A stretch of 5,282 nucleotides of DNA from Thermoplasmata archaeon (lineage in GTDB: Archaea > Thermoplasmatota > Thermoplasmata > Thermoplasmatales > Thermoplasmataceae), in the NCBI GenBank assembly GCA_021797265.1, contig JAJZZZ010000102.1:1-5282 (forward strand), given 5' to 3'. Numbering within the stretch: position 1 is the first letter of the stretch; every line of letters starts with the position of its first letter. This document shows positions 1 to 4,896 of the stretch, piece after piece. A program made the translations under genes and the position numbers. Under the pieces are notes generated by a model. The model was given only the letters and a program-made list of their open reading frames with translations, was not told the DNA's origin and searched no databases.

Positions 1-76
1 GATGAATATCGTAAGGTCCGGTGGCATAATAGAAGTGCTCAGATCTCAAGGATATATTGACAAGGAACCGCTATAA
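1..76 (+). CDS. Aconitase-family small subunit, probable homoaconitase small subunit (C-terminal end only)
   Basis: The window opens inside a gene whose last 24 codons, read from base 2, end with TAA at 74-76. The visible tail begins MNIVRSGGIIEVLRSQGY and ends KEPL. The pattern 'IVxxGGxIExLR' is the usual C-terminal signature of LeuD-type small subunits (3-isopropylmalate dehydratase and homoaconitase), recognised from memory of the family. In the cell this subunit would pair with a large iron-sulfur subunit to isomerise homocitrate to homoisocitrate, the substrate of the next gene, which starts 16 bp downstream. The short gap implies one operon. Most of the protein lies outside the window, so isopropylmalate isomerase remains possible; the lysine-pathway neighbours favour homoaconitase. 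Confidence 0.6.
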   Translation, partial: MNIVRSGGIIEVLRSQGYIDKEPL

Positions 77-96
77 TGGCTAAGGATTCAGTATGA
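76..96 (+). other. Six-codon mini-ORF bridging two operon genes
   Basis: An ATG at 76-78 overlaps the TAA stop of the upstream gene (TAATG). It reads six codons, MAKDSV, to a TGA at 94-96, which overlaps the ATG of the dehydrogenase gene (ATGA, 93-96). Both overlaps are of the kind used in translational coupling. The peptide itself is unlikely to matter. If it is translated, it would carry terminating ribosomes from one stop straight to the next start. It may be a coincidence, because an AAGGA at 82-86 could serve the dehydrogenase start directly. Confidence 0.3.
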
Positions 97-1157
97 AGGA
101 TAAATACAACATAAGCGTGGCTGCCGGAGACGGCATTGGACCAGAGGTGGTGGAGTCAGCTGTTTCTGTGTTTTCTGCGGCAATGGGCAGACTTGGTTTA
201 TCCGGCCTTATATCTTTCAGTAAGGTGCAGGTTGGATGGGAATCATTCCAGTTGTGGGGCAAGCCCCTCACAGATGAGGTTCTTAAGAAGATTGAAATGT
301 CAGATGGGCTCATACTGGGGCCACTGGAGGTGGGCAGTTATCCCGGTTCAAAAGGGCAGAAGAGTCCATCGGGTGCCATAAGGACCCATTTCGATCTCTA
401 CGCCAACATCAGGCCGGTGAGAACATACCTGAGGGGGAGACTTGATCCCATCGACACGCTCATAGTCAGGGAGAACACCCAGGGATTTTACGCCGATCGA
501 AACATGTTCCTGGGGAGCGGGGAATTCATGCCCACCAGGGATGTGGCACTTTCAGTGCGCGTAATAACAAGGGAAAAAATGGCCAAGATCAGCGATGTCG
601 CATTCCGTTATGCGGCCGTCAGGAGAAAAAAGGTGACAGCGGTTCACAAGGGGAATGTGCTCAGTGTTACGGACGGACTGTTCCTGGAAGAGTTCAGAAA
701 GAAGGCTGCGGACTGCCATGACATCCTTTCCGAAGACCGGCTGGTGGATTCGGTTGCATATGACCTGATACTTCACCCGGACAAGTTCGATGTCATAGCC
801 ACCACCAATATGTACGGTGATATACTCTCGGACGAGGCGGCGGCTGTGGCCGGGAGCCTTGGAATCGCCCCGTCACTGAATTTTGGCGATAACTGGGCAA
901 TGGCACAGGCTTCACATGGAACAGCGCCTGACATTGCCGGTAAAGGACTGGCAAATCCTCTTTCGGAAATTCTCTCGGTTTCAATGCTCTTTGAGTGGCT
1001 TGCAAATAAGCATCAGGATAAGATCCTCATGGATGCACACAGGGCTGTTGAAGACTCCGTTCACAGGGTACTGGAATCTGCAGGGAGCCTTACACCTGAT
1101 ATGGGCGGGAAAGCAAGGACGGCCGATGTTACCACTTCAATCCTGAAGAATCTCTGA
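93..1157 (+). CDS. hicd: Homoisocitrate dehydrogenase (isocitrate/isopropylmalate dehydrogenase family)
   Basis: This 354-residue protein is a full-length member of the NAD(P)-dependent beta-decarboxylating dehydrogenases. Visible motifs, in order, are the N-terminal GDGIGPEV (residues 12-19), the substrate-binding arginines R97 and R107 in GAIRTHFDLYANIRP, VRENTQGFY (125-133), the catalytic lysine region AVHKGN (K186), the Mg2+ aspartates D219, D243 and D247 (the last two in TTNMYGDILSDEAA), and the adenine-site loop HGTAPDIAGKGLANP (275-289), which looks NAD-type. In the lysine AAA pathway it oxidatively decarboxylates homoisocitrate to 2-oxoadipate in the cytoplasm. The chosen ATG has AAGGA at 82-86 six bases upstream and lies 16 bp after the (homo)aconitase small subunit. 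Family membership is clear. The homoisocitrate substrate is inferred from the neighbours: 3-isopropylmalate or isocitrate use, or dual specificity as reported for some archaeal and Thermus enzymes, cannot be excluded. Confidence 0.8.
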   Translation: MKDKYNISVAAGDGIGPEVVESAVSVFSAAMGRLGLSGLISFSKVQVGWESFQLWGKPLTDEVLKKIEMSDGLILGPLEVGSYPGSKGQKSPSGAIRTHFDLYANIRPVRTYLRGRLDPIDTLIVRENTQGFYADRNMFLGSGEFMPTRDVALSVRVITREKMAKISDVAFRYAAVRRKKVTAVHKGNVLSVTDGLFLEEFRKKAADCHDILSEDRLVDSVAYDLILHPDKFDVIATTNMYGDILSDEAAAVAGSLGIAPSLNFGDNWAMAQASHGTAPDIAGKGLANPLSEILSVSMLFEWLANKHQDKILMDAHRAVEDSVHRVLESAGSLTPDMGGKARTADVTTSILKNL

Positions 1158-1169
1158 AACTTTAACTGA

Positions 1170-1201
1170 AAATTAAAATTGAGTTTAATTTATTATATGT
1201 T
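1170..1201 (+). terminator. Possible terminator hairpin after the dehydrogenase
   Basis: A perfect 8-bp inverted repeat, AAATTAAA (1170-1177) and TTTAATTT (1184-1191) with the loop ATTGAG, begins 12 bases after the stop codon and is followed by a T-rich run. It is a plausible 3' end for the upstream operon, since the next gene has its own promoter. The stem is entirely A/T and therefore weak, and archaeal termination usually depends on T-tracts rather than hairpins, so the call is tentative. Confidence 0.3.
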
Positions 1202-1217
1202 TGACCAAAATTGGTCA
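1202..1217 (+). promoter_or_regulatory. Operator-like palindrome upstream of homocitrate synthase
   Basis: TGACCAA (1202-1208) and TTGGTCA (1211-1217) form perfect 7-bp arms around AA. The site lies just upstream of the TATA-like box of homocitrate synthase, with its centre about 42 bp from the ATG. That is where archaeal activators or TBP/TFB-blocking repressors typically bind. A closely similar element, identical at 13 of 17 positions, lies at 3441-3457 upstream of lysW. The symmetry and the second copy are seen directly; the function is inferred. Confidence 0.6.
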
Positions 1218-1219
1218 TT

Positions 1220-1251
1220 AATCTATTATACATGTTCCTGATAGTTTCGTA
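1220..1251 (+). promoter_or_regulatory. Promoter of homocitrate synthase, likely leaderless
   Basis: A TATA-like box, CTATTATAC, at about 1222-1230 lies about 25 bp before the ATG at 1252. No Shine-Dalgarno sequence is visible between them. This spacing predicts transcription starting at or very near the first base of the start codon, as is common in Thermoplasmatales and other archaea. A second TATA-like stretch, TTATTATATG, at about 1190-1199 lies on the far side of the palindrome and could be an alternative start. Confidence 0.55.
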
Positions 1252-2424
1252 ATGAAGACCAAAAGATACGCAGGAATCCTTGATACGACCCTGAGAGAAG
1301 GTGAGCAGACCCCTGGAGTTAATTTCTCTGTTGAACAGAGAGTCACAATCGCCCAGAGTTTATCTGAACTGGGCGTAAGAATGATAGAAACGGGACATCC
1401 GTCAGTTTCACCTGATGTACTGGAAGGCATTAGGCAGATAGTGAGGATGAAAGACCAGGGCATGATATCCTCTGAACTCATAGCCCACAGCAGATCAATT
1501 GCATCCGACATTGACCTTGCAGTATCAACAGGAGTGGATAGGGTAGCCATTTTCTATGGAGTCAGCGGGTCACATCTTTCTTCAAAAACTCACAGAACAC
1601 AGGAAGAGGCACTTCAGATAATAGGCGAGGGAGTGGAAAGGGCAAGATCCCAGGGTGTAAGGGTAAGATTCACTCCGGAAGATGCATCCAGGACGGACTG
1701 GAACTATCTTACGGACGTGATACGTACTGCAGAATCTGCAGGGGCAGATCGAATCGGTATAGCCGACACAGTGGGGATCATGCTACCATGGAAGACTATG
1801 GACATGTTCCGGCGGCTGTCGAGGTCATTCCCGGGGCTTGAGTTTGACATACATGCACATAATGATATGGGCAATGCGGTGGGGAACTCTCTTGCAGCAG
1901 TTGAAGGAGGGGCAACAATCGTTCATGCCACAGTAAACGGACTGGGAGAAAGGGTAGGCATCACGCCGACGCAGGTTATTGCCGTGGCGTTGAAATATCA
2001 CATGTCCATAGAGGCTGCAGACCTGACAAAGCTTGCCGGGGTATCGGAAATGGTCGAGAGATTCAGTGGAATCAAATTACAGCCCAATTACCCTGTTACT
2101 GGAAGATACGCTTTCTTGCATAAATCGGGCGTGCACGTTGCCGGGATTATCAACAATCCTTCAACATATGAATTTATTGACCCCTCCCTCTTCGGACGGG
2201 AGAGAGGTTTCACCATTGATAAGTACACGGGAAAGCATGCGCTTTCAAGCAGGCTCAGCAGCCTTGGACTCAAATGCAGTGGAAACCAGCTTGACATGCT
2301 TATGGAACGTATAAAGGGCAGTCCTGAAACATCATCATTCGCTAACGATGCCATTATTTCCATGGTCAGGGAACTGCAGTCCACTTCAGCCGAGGAAGTC
2401 AGTGCCAAGAGCCATTCCGCCTGA
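1252..2424 (+). CDS. hcs: Homocitrate synthase
   Basis: This 390-residue cytoplasmic DRE-TIM metallolyase family enzyme condenses acetyl-CoA with 2-oxoglutarate to homocitrate, the committed step of AAA lysine synthesis. It opens with LDTTLREGEQTPGVNF (10-25), holding metal ligand D11 and catalytic R15. TPEDASRTD (141-149) and GIADTVG (169-175) follow, then the metal-binding HAHND (201-205) and NGLGERVGITP (229-239). The C-terminal segment HKSGVH...NPSTYEFIDPSLFG (290-315), then TGKHAL, resembles yeast Lys20 and archaeal or Thermus homocitrate synthases. It lacks the roughly 130-residue LeuA regulatory domain of typical 2-isopropylmalate synthases, which supports homocitrate synthase. Citramalate synthase or a short isopropylmalate synthase is the alternative. 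The ATG is supported by a TATA box 25 bp upstream with no ribosome binding site. Expression is probably controlled through the 1202-1217 palindrome, and lysine may also inhibit the enzyme directly, as is known for the family. Confidence 0.85.
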   Translation: MKTKRYAGILDTTLREGEQTPGVNFSVEQRVTIAQSLSELGVRMIETGHPSVSPDVLEGIRQIVRMKDQGMISSELIAHSRSIASDIDLAVSTGVDRVAIFYGVSGSHLSSKTHRTQEEALQIIGEGVERARSQGVRVRFTPEDASRTDWNYLTDVIRTAESAGADRIGIADTVGIMLPWKTMDMFRRLSRSFPGLEFDIHAHNDMGNAVGNSLAAVEGGATIVHATVNGLGERVGITPTQVIAVALKYHMSIEAADLTKLAGVSEMVERFSGIKLQPNYPVTGRYAFLHKSGVHVAGIINNPSTYEFIDPSLFGRERGFTIDKYTGKHALSSRLSSLGLKCSGNQLDMLMERIKGSPETSSFANDAIISMVRELQSTSAEEVSAKSHSA

Positions 2425-2427
2425 TAT

Positions 2428-2460
2428 CTATTTCATTCAGTTTCGATTTCGTCTAGTCTT
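2428..2460 (+). terminator. T-rich tract after homocitrate synthase, possible archaeal terminator
   Basis: Immediately after the TGA stop the plus strand is unusually pyrimidine-rich, with repeated TTTC, TTTCG and CTT runs. T-rich tracts without a hairpin are the usual archaeal termination signal, and this transcript must end before the converging gene. No strong stem is seen here. Confidence 0.35.
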
Positions 2461-2720
2461 CAGCCATGGTCATGACAGTAATGTAGGCAGAACAACCATT
2501 GTCTCCTCTAGCCACTTCCTGTTAAATCTGTCAGCAATGTGCATTAATTGAAAAAGACTTTTGAAATAGGTATACTATTGCAATTTTATACATTTTACTG
2601 GTAATTTTGATAGTATCATAATGATGATAGGATTTTCTTCGTAACTTCGCGTGTGTATCGCGGTATGGAAAAGTACATGGACTGCTGGAGCCGGATGAAA
2701 AATCTTACGCGGTCGAAGCG

Positions 2721-2746
2721 AACAAAACAACGGCTCTTTAATAGCC
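2721..2746 (-). terminator. Hairpin plus T-run downstream of the ACT regulator gene
   Basis: Read on the minus strand, GGCT, the 7-base loop ATTAAAG and AGCC form a short stem, followed by GTTGTTTTGTT. This resembles an intrinsic terminator and begins about 20 bases after the regulator's TAA. A further 5-bp inverted repeat, AGGTT/AACCT (2763-2767 and 2773-2777), spans the stop codon itself. The four-base stem is weak, so the T-run may be the active part. Confidence 0.35.
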
Positions 2747-2765
2747 AATTTCCATGTTCGGCAGG

Positions 2766-3437
2766 TTAAGGCAACCTAGAATATCTTATCATATCATTGA
2801 TGGCGGAGAATGCATCACTGGAGTTATCATCGTCCACAAGAATGACCAGATCCGAGGATGAGTTCGCGGTTCCAATTACATTTATGCCTGCCATTGAAAG
2901 TTTTTCGAATAGAGACGTGAGAAATCCCGGAGTTTCCAGGGCATTCCTGTCCATTATCAGGTGCATCGCCGAGACATTCTCCCTTATGTTGGAAACAAGC
3001 TGCCTGAGAGATTTATCCATGTTATGCAAAATTGCTTTTTCAGCCACAAAGCTTGCACTCTGGAGGCCGGTGGAAAGGAACACTGACCCATTGGTAATTC
3101 CAGCCTGGAAGTAATCGAGCATTCTTGGAAAATAGAGGTTGGGCAAAATCAGCTGGACCATTCCTGTTGTCATCTTCACTGTGGAGGCGGCCAGAGCGGA
3201 TTTCACCGCCCCCTCCAGGCTGAATATACTGCCGCGATTACGCTTGATAGCTGACATTATGGCCTCCCTGTTGGGAAGTTCTCCAAGCCTGGATTCTACT
3301 TTGGGGGCAATAAATCTTGCAATGCCACTCAAATTAGCATATCCATTCCTTAGAGATATGTTTAGGAACAGATCTTTCTCCATGATATCGCGTACTACAC
3401 GATTTACGCTCATTGAAGTATTGCTGGGCTTGTGCAT
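2766..3437 (-). CDS. ACT-domain protein, predicted regulator of amino acid metabolism
   Basis: This soluble 223-residue protein has two visible parts. Residues about 9-80 are helical and basic (VNRVVRDIMEKDLFLN, GYANLSGIARFIAPKVESRL), resembling the N-terminus of the archaeal COG2150-type 'predicted regulators with ACT domain', where a 'xNYSALAR'-like motif is typical; here it is YANLSGIAR. Residues about 156-218 form a good ACT domain: a beta strand (AMHLIMD), then LETPGFLTSLFEKLSMAGINVIG, then strand and helix (DLVILVDDDNSSDAFSAINDMI), much like aspartokinase ACT repeats. ACT domains bind amino acids, so it may sense lysine or an intermediate. No classical helix-turn-helix is obvious, so DNA binding is unproven; it could act on an enzyme instead. 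It is divergent from lysW across 55 bp. The start could instead be Met9 (3413), which would place TATAT at 3447-3451 as its TATA box. It ends with the ACT domain, so it appears complete. Confidence 0.7.
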   Translation of the reverse strand: MHKPSNTSMSVNRVVRDIMEKDLFLNISLRNGYANLSGIARFIAPKVESRLGELPNREAIMSAIKRNRGSIFSLEGAVKSALAASTVKMTTGMVQLILPNLYFPRMLDYFQAGITNGSVFLSTGLQSASFVAEKAILHNMDKSLRQLVSNIRENVSAMHLIMDRNALETPGFLTSLFEKLSMAGINVIGTANSSSDLVILVDDDNSSDAFSAINDMIRYSRLP

Positions 3438-3459
3438 TTATGAACCATATAGGTCATAA
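3438..3459. promoter_or_regulatory. 22-bp imperfect palindrome between the ACT regulator gene and lysW
   Basis: This dyad, TTATGA at the left and TCATAA at the right around a central ATAT, pairs at 9 of 11 positions. Its core, TGAACCATATAGGTCAT (3441-3457), matches the homocitrate synthase operator at 13 of 17 bases in the same orientation. It begins one base upstream of the regulator's ATG and lies just upstream of the lysW TATA box. One bound protein could therefore influence lysW and also shut off or autoregulate the regulator gene. The function is inferred from symmetry, recurrence and position. Confidence 0.6.
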
Positions 3460-3460
3460 G

Positions 3461-3492
3461 TAATTAATATTTGTCGATGCTTAGGCATCTTA
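3461..3492 (+). promoter_or_regulatory. lysW promoter with a second inverted repeat at the transcription start
   Basis: TAATTAATATTT (3461-3472) is an A/T block centred about 26 bp before the lysW ATG. There is no Shine-Dalgarno sequence, so a leaderless transcript is expected. The complementary strand of the same block can serve the divergent gene. Between TATA box and ATG lies a perfect inverted repeat, GATGC (3476-3480), TTAG, GCATC (3485-3489), ending three bases before the ATG. If transcription starts at the ATG, this is a DNA site overlapping the initiation region and not an RNA hairpin. Confidence 0.5.
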
Positions 3493-3681
3493 ATGGCAGA
3501 CAAAACGACCATATACGAATGTGCAACATGCGGTGGAAATCTGAACGTTCCTGAGGATGTAATGACTGGAGAAATACTGGCATGTCCAGACTGCGGAGTG
3601 GAGTTTGAGGTTGTATCACTCGATGGCGGCCAGGTTAAGCTGGCTGCGGCCGAAAATATCAAGGAAGATTGGGGAGAGTAG
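3493..3681 (+). CDS. lysW: LysW, amino-group carrier protein for lysine biosynthesis
   Basis: This 62-residue acidic protein is the scaffold to which alpha-aminoadipate is attached, protecting its amino group while the side chain is phosphorylated, reduced and aminated. Two CxxC pairs (C10/C13 in YECATCGG and C31/C34 in ACPDCGVEF) form the expected zinc site. The C-terminus EDWGE (58-62) is the family hallmark; its last Glu gives the gamma-carboxyl that LysX couples to the substrate amino group. The length is slightly above that of the Thermus protein (about 54). The next gene, lysX, is its ligase and lies 129 bp downstream. In some archaea LysW also carries glutamate for arginine synthesis; that use cannot be judged from here. 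The start is supported by leaderless promoter spacing. Confidence 0.95.
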   Translation: MADKTTIYECATCGGNLNVPEDVMTGEILACPDCGVEFEVVSLDGGQVKLAAAENIKEDWGE

Positions 3682-3810
3682 TTCCTGTAATAATACAGAT
3701 CTTTGTAGATCGTATGTCATATTATGAAAAATATTAACAGTATATTATTTTTGAATATAGAATATCAATATGTTATGAATTTAATCAGTTTATGATTGGA
3801 TTGGTAAAAA
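3682..3810 (+). promoter_or_regulatory. lysW-lysX spacer with three consecutive inverted repeats
   Basis: Directly after lysW come CTGTA-ATAA-TACAG (3685-3698), GATCT-TTGT-AGATC (3698-3711) and TCATA-T-TATGA (3717-3727), all with perfect 5-bp arms. Beyond about 3720 the spacer is very AT-rich, with TATA-like stretches (TATATTATTTTTG from 3741, TTTATGATT from 3789) and AATAT repeated three times (3754-3771). This may be a partial terminator or processing region followed by a lysX promoter. No clear Shine-Dalgarno sequence precedes lysX; only GGT occurs (3803-3805). The 17-bp element found before lysW and homocitrate synthase is not present here. Confidence 0.4.
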
Positions 3811-4665
3811 ATGGTAACAGTATCAATTCTTTATGATGTACTCAGATGGGAAGAAAAGGAACTGCTGAAGAAAGCTTCTGAAATGAGCATTCCGGCTGTG
3901 TCAGTGGACATCAGGAAATTCTCACCTGCACTGGGCGATAAAAGGCCGGAAAATCTTGGAGACATAAGCATTCAAAGATCAGTTGGGTTCTACAGAGGTC
4001 TCTTTTCCACCGCGGTACTTGAACATATGGATCATCCGGTTGTAAATACATACAGTTCCCTGGAAATTACCGGCAATAAGATGATGACATCCCTGCACCT
4101 GCATAAAAACGGGATTCAAACACCATTTACGGCTTTTGCATTTGAGGAGGATGCTGCGCTTAGGCTCTTTATGGAAAGATTCAATGGCGAAGCGGTTCTC
4201 AAGCCCATTACCGGAAGCTGGGGCAGAATGATCGCGCTTTTAAAGGATAAATTCTCAGCTCAGGCAGTTCTTCACGACAGATCACTGATGCATCCCATAC
4301 AATCCGTGTACTACTTTCAGGAATTTGTCAGGAAGCCAGGGCGTGACATCAGGATAATAGTGGCAGGAGAGGACATCATTGCCGGAATGTATAGATACCA
4401 GACTGGAGATGAATGGAGGACAAACGCTGCAATTGGGGGAAGGGTGGAGAAGCTTCAGAAAAACAGTGAAATTGAGGAGCTGGCCATAAAGTCGATAAGC
4501 TTCCTGGATACCGGGATTTACGGTGTGGATATAATGGAAACAGATGGTGGGCCGGTGGTTCATGAAATAAATGGCACCATGGAGTTCAGGGGGACCACTG
4601 CAGCCTCTGGCACTGACGTGGCTTCAGAGATGCTGAAATTTGTGGTTAAACAGGAAAAATGTTGA
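3811..4665 (+). CDS. lysX: LysX, LysW--alpha-aminoadipate ligase (ATP-grasp)
   Basis: This 284-residue ATP-grasp enzyme of the RimK/LysX/ArgX family uses ATP to join the amino group of alpha-aminoadipate to the C-terminal Glu of LysW. The N-terminal pre-ATP-grasp part (1-85) includes SILYDVLRWEEKELL and PVVNTYSSLEITGNKMMTS with K90. The ATP-grasp core shows VLKPITGSWGR (129-139), YFQEFVRKPGRDIR (168-181), the Mg2+-ligand region GVDIME (238-243) and HEINGTMEF (251-259, E252 and N254). The order and spacing match Thermus LysX closely, including the 'GTDVASEML' near the end, where Thermus has a GVDIPGEIL-like segment. Its length is normal for the family. Gene order lysW-lysX is typical, but here they are well separated and not overlapping or tightly spaced. 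Specificity for aminoadipate rather than glutamate (ArgX) is inferred from the adjacent lysine-pathway genes; dual use is possible. Confidence 0.9.
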   Translation: MVTVSILYDVLRWEEKELLKKASEMSIPAVSVDIRKFSPALGDKRPENLGDISIQRSVGFYRGLFSTAVLEHMDHPVVNTYSSLEITGNKMMTSLHLHKNGIQTPFTAFAFEEDAALRLFMERFNGEAVLKPITGSWGRMIALLKDKFSAQAVLHDRSLMHPIQSVYYFQEFVRKPGRDIRIIVAGEDIIAGMYRYQTGDEWRTNAAIGGRVEKLQKNSEIEELAIKSISFLDTGIYGVDIMETDGGPVVHEINGTMEFRGTTAASGTDVASEMLKFVVKQEKC

Positions 4666-4699
4666 TTTACGGTCTAAGTTCTTCCATCTCATCCTCGCA

Positions 4700-4882
4700 T
4701 CAGGTTATGGGTCTCAAGACCAGTGATTTAAGGTTTAGTCCATTTGTAAGGATTTTCCACTCTTTTTTTACTCCAATTTTATAGCTCAGTTTTGATGCGG
4801 CTCTCATTATGGCTGATGCCTCATATTCCGATTTCAATGGTATCTTTAAATCGGGCACCTGCGGTTGCGTATTCATGGGCAT
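4700..4882 (-). CDS. Possible small protein of unknown function downstream of a P-type ATPase gene
   Basis: This 60-codon frame runs from ATG at 4880-4882 (or a second ATG two codons on) to TGA at 4700-4702, starting 14 bases after the stop of the ATPase gene on the same strand. The product is basic and would be soluble. It shows a strand-like stretch (DLKIPL), a probable helix (SEYEASAIMRAASKLSYKI) and a basic tail (KKEWKILTNGLNLKSLVLRP). Its codon use (AGA, ATA, purine-rich message strand) resembles the neighbouring genes. I do not recognise the family, and no Shine-Dalgarno sequence is visible. The same frame continues for ten acidic codons after the TGA to a TAA at 4667-4669. Without comparative support it may be a chance frame in a 231-bp gap between converging genes. 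Confidence 0.35.
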   Translation of the reverse strand: MPMNTQPQVPDLKIPLKSEYEASAIMRAASKLSYKIGVKKEWKILTNGLNLKSLVLRPIT

Positions 4883-4896
4883 TGCTATGTTTCTAT

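Larger units (their letters stand above)
2425..2765. other. 341-bp gap between converging genes; no convincing gene, structured GC-richer half
   Basis: The left part (about 2540-2640) is very AT-rich and the right part (2641-2765) is clearly GC-richer. No plausible protein gene was found on either strand. The right part has nested inverted repeats: ACATGGA (2675-2681) with TCCATGT (2751-2757), and inside it GAGCCG (2688-2693) with CGGCTC (2731-2736), which competes with GGCT (2732-2735) and AGCC (2743-2746). TTTTATAC at about 2584-2591 could be a TATA box for a plus-strand RNA, but this is conjecture. On the minus strand the same repeats would form the 3' untranslated region of the regulator gene. 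Confidence 0.4.

Noticed and set aside
1823..1830. Other GGTCAT words (about 1825, inside homocitrate synthase, and 2465-2475 in the gap) as further operator copies.
   Set aside because: They lack the matching left arm TGAnC at the correct spacing and are not next to a promoter. The one near 2468 is part of an unrelated small palindrome, GTCATGAC.
2621..2700. ATGATGA at 2621-2627 matches a C box of a C/D guide RNA.
   Set aside because: No CTGA D box occurs within the next 80 bases and no C'/D' pair is present, so the match stands alone in AT-rich sequence.
2640..2765. Possible tRNA, SRP RNA or RNase P RNA in the structured gap.
   Set aside because: No T-arm GGTTCGA-type box, acceptor pairing, or conserved SRP or RNase P core motifs could be found.
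2616..2768. The regulator's frame stays open for 49 codons past its TAA, to a TGA at 2616-2618, suggesting a broken C-terminal extension.
   Set aside because: The protein already ends just after a complete ACT domain, as expected. A 49-codon open run is not rare by chance, and the Arg/Phe-rich translation resembles no domain I recognise.
3754..3771. Triple AATAT as a short tandem repeat or iteron-like array.
   Set aside because: The spacing is irregular (7 then 6 bp) and the region is simply very AT-rich promoter-type sequence.
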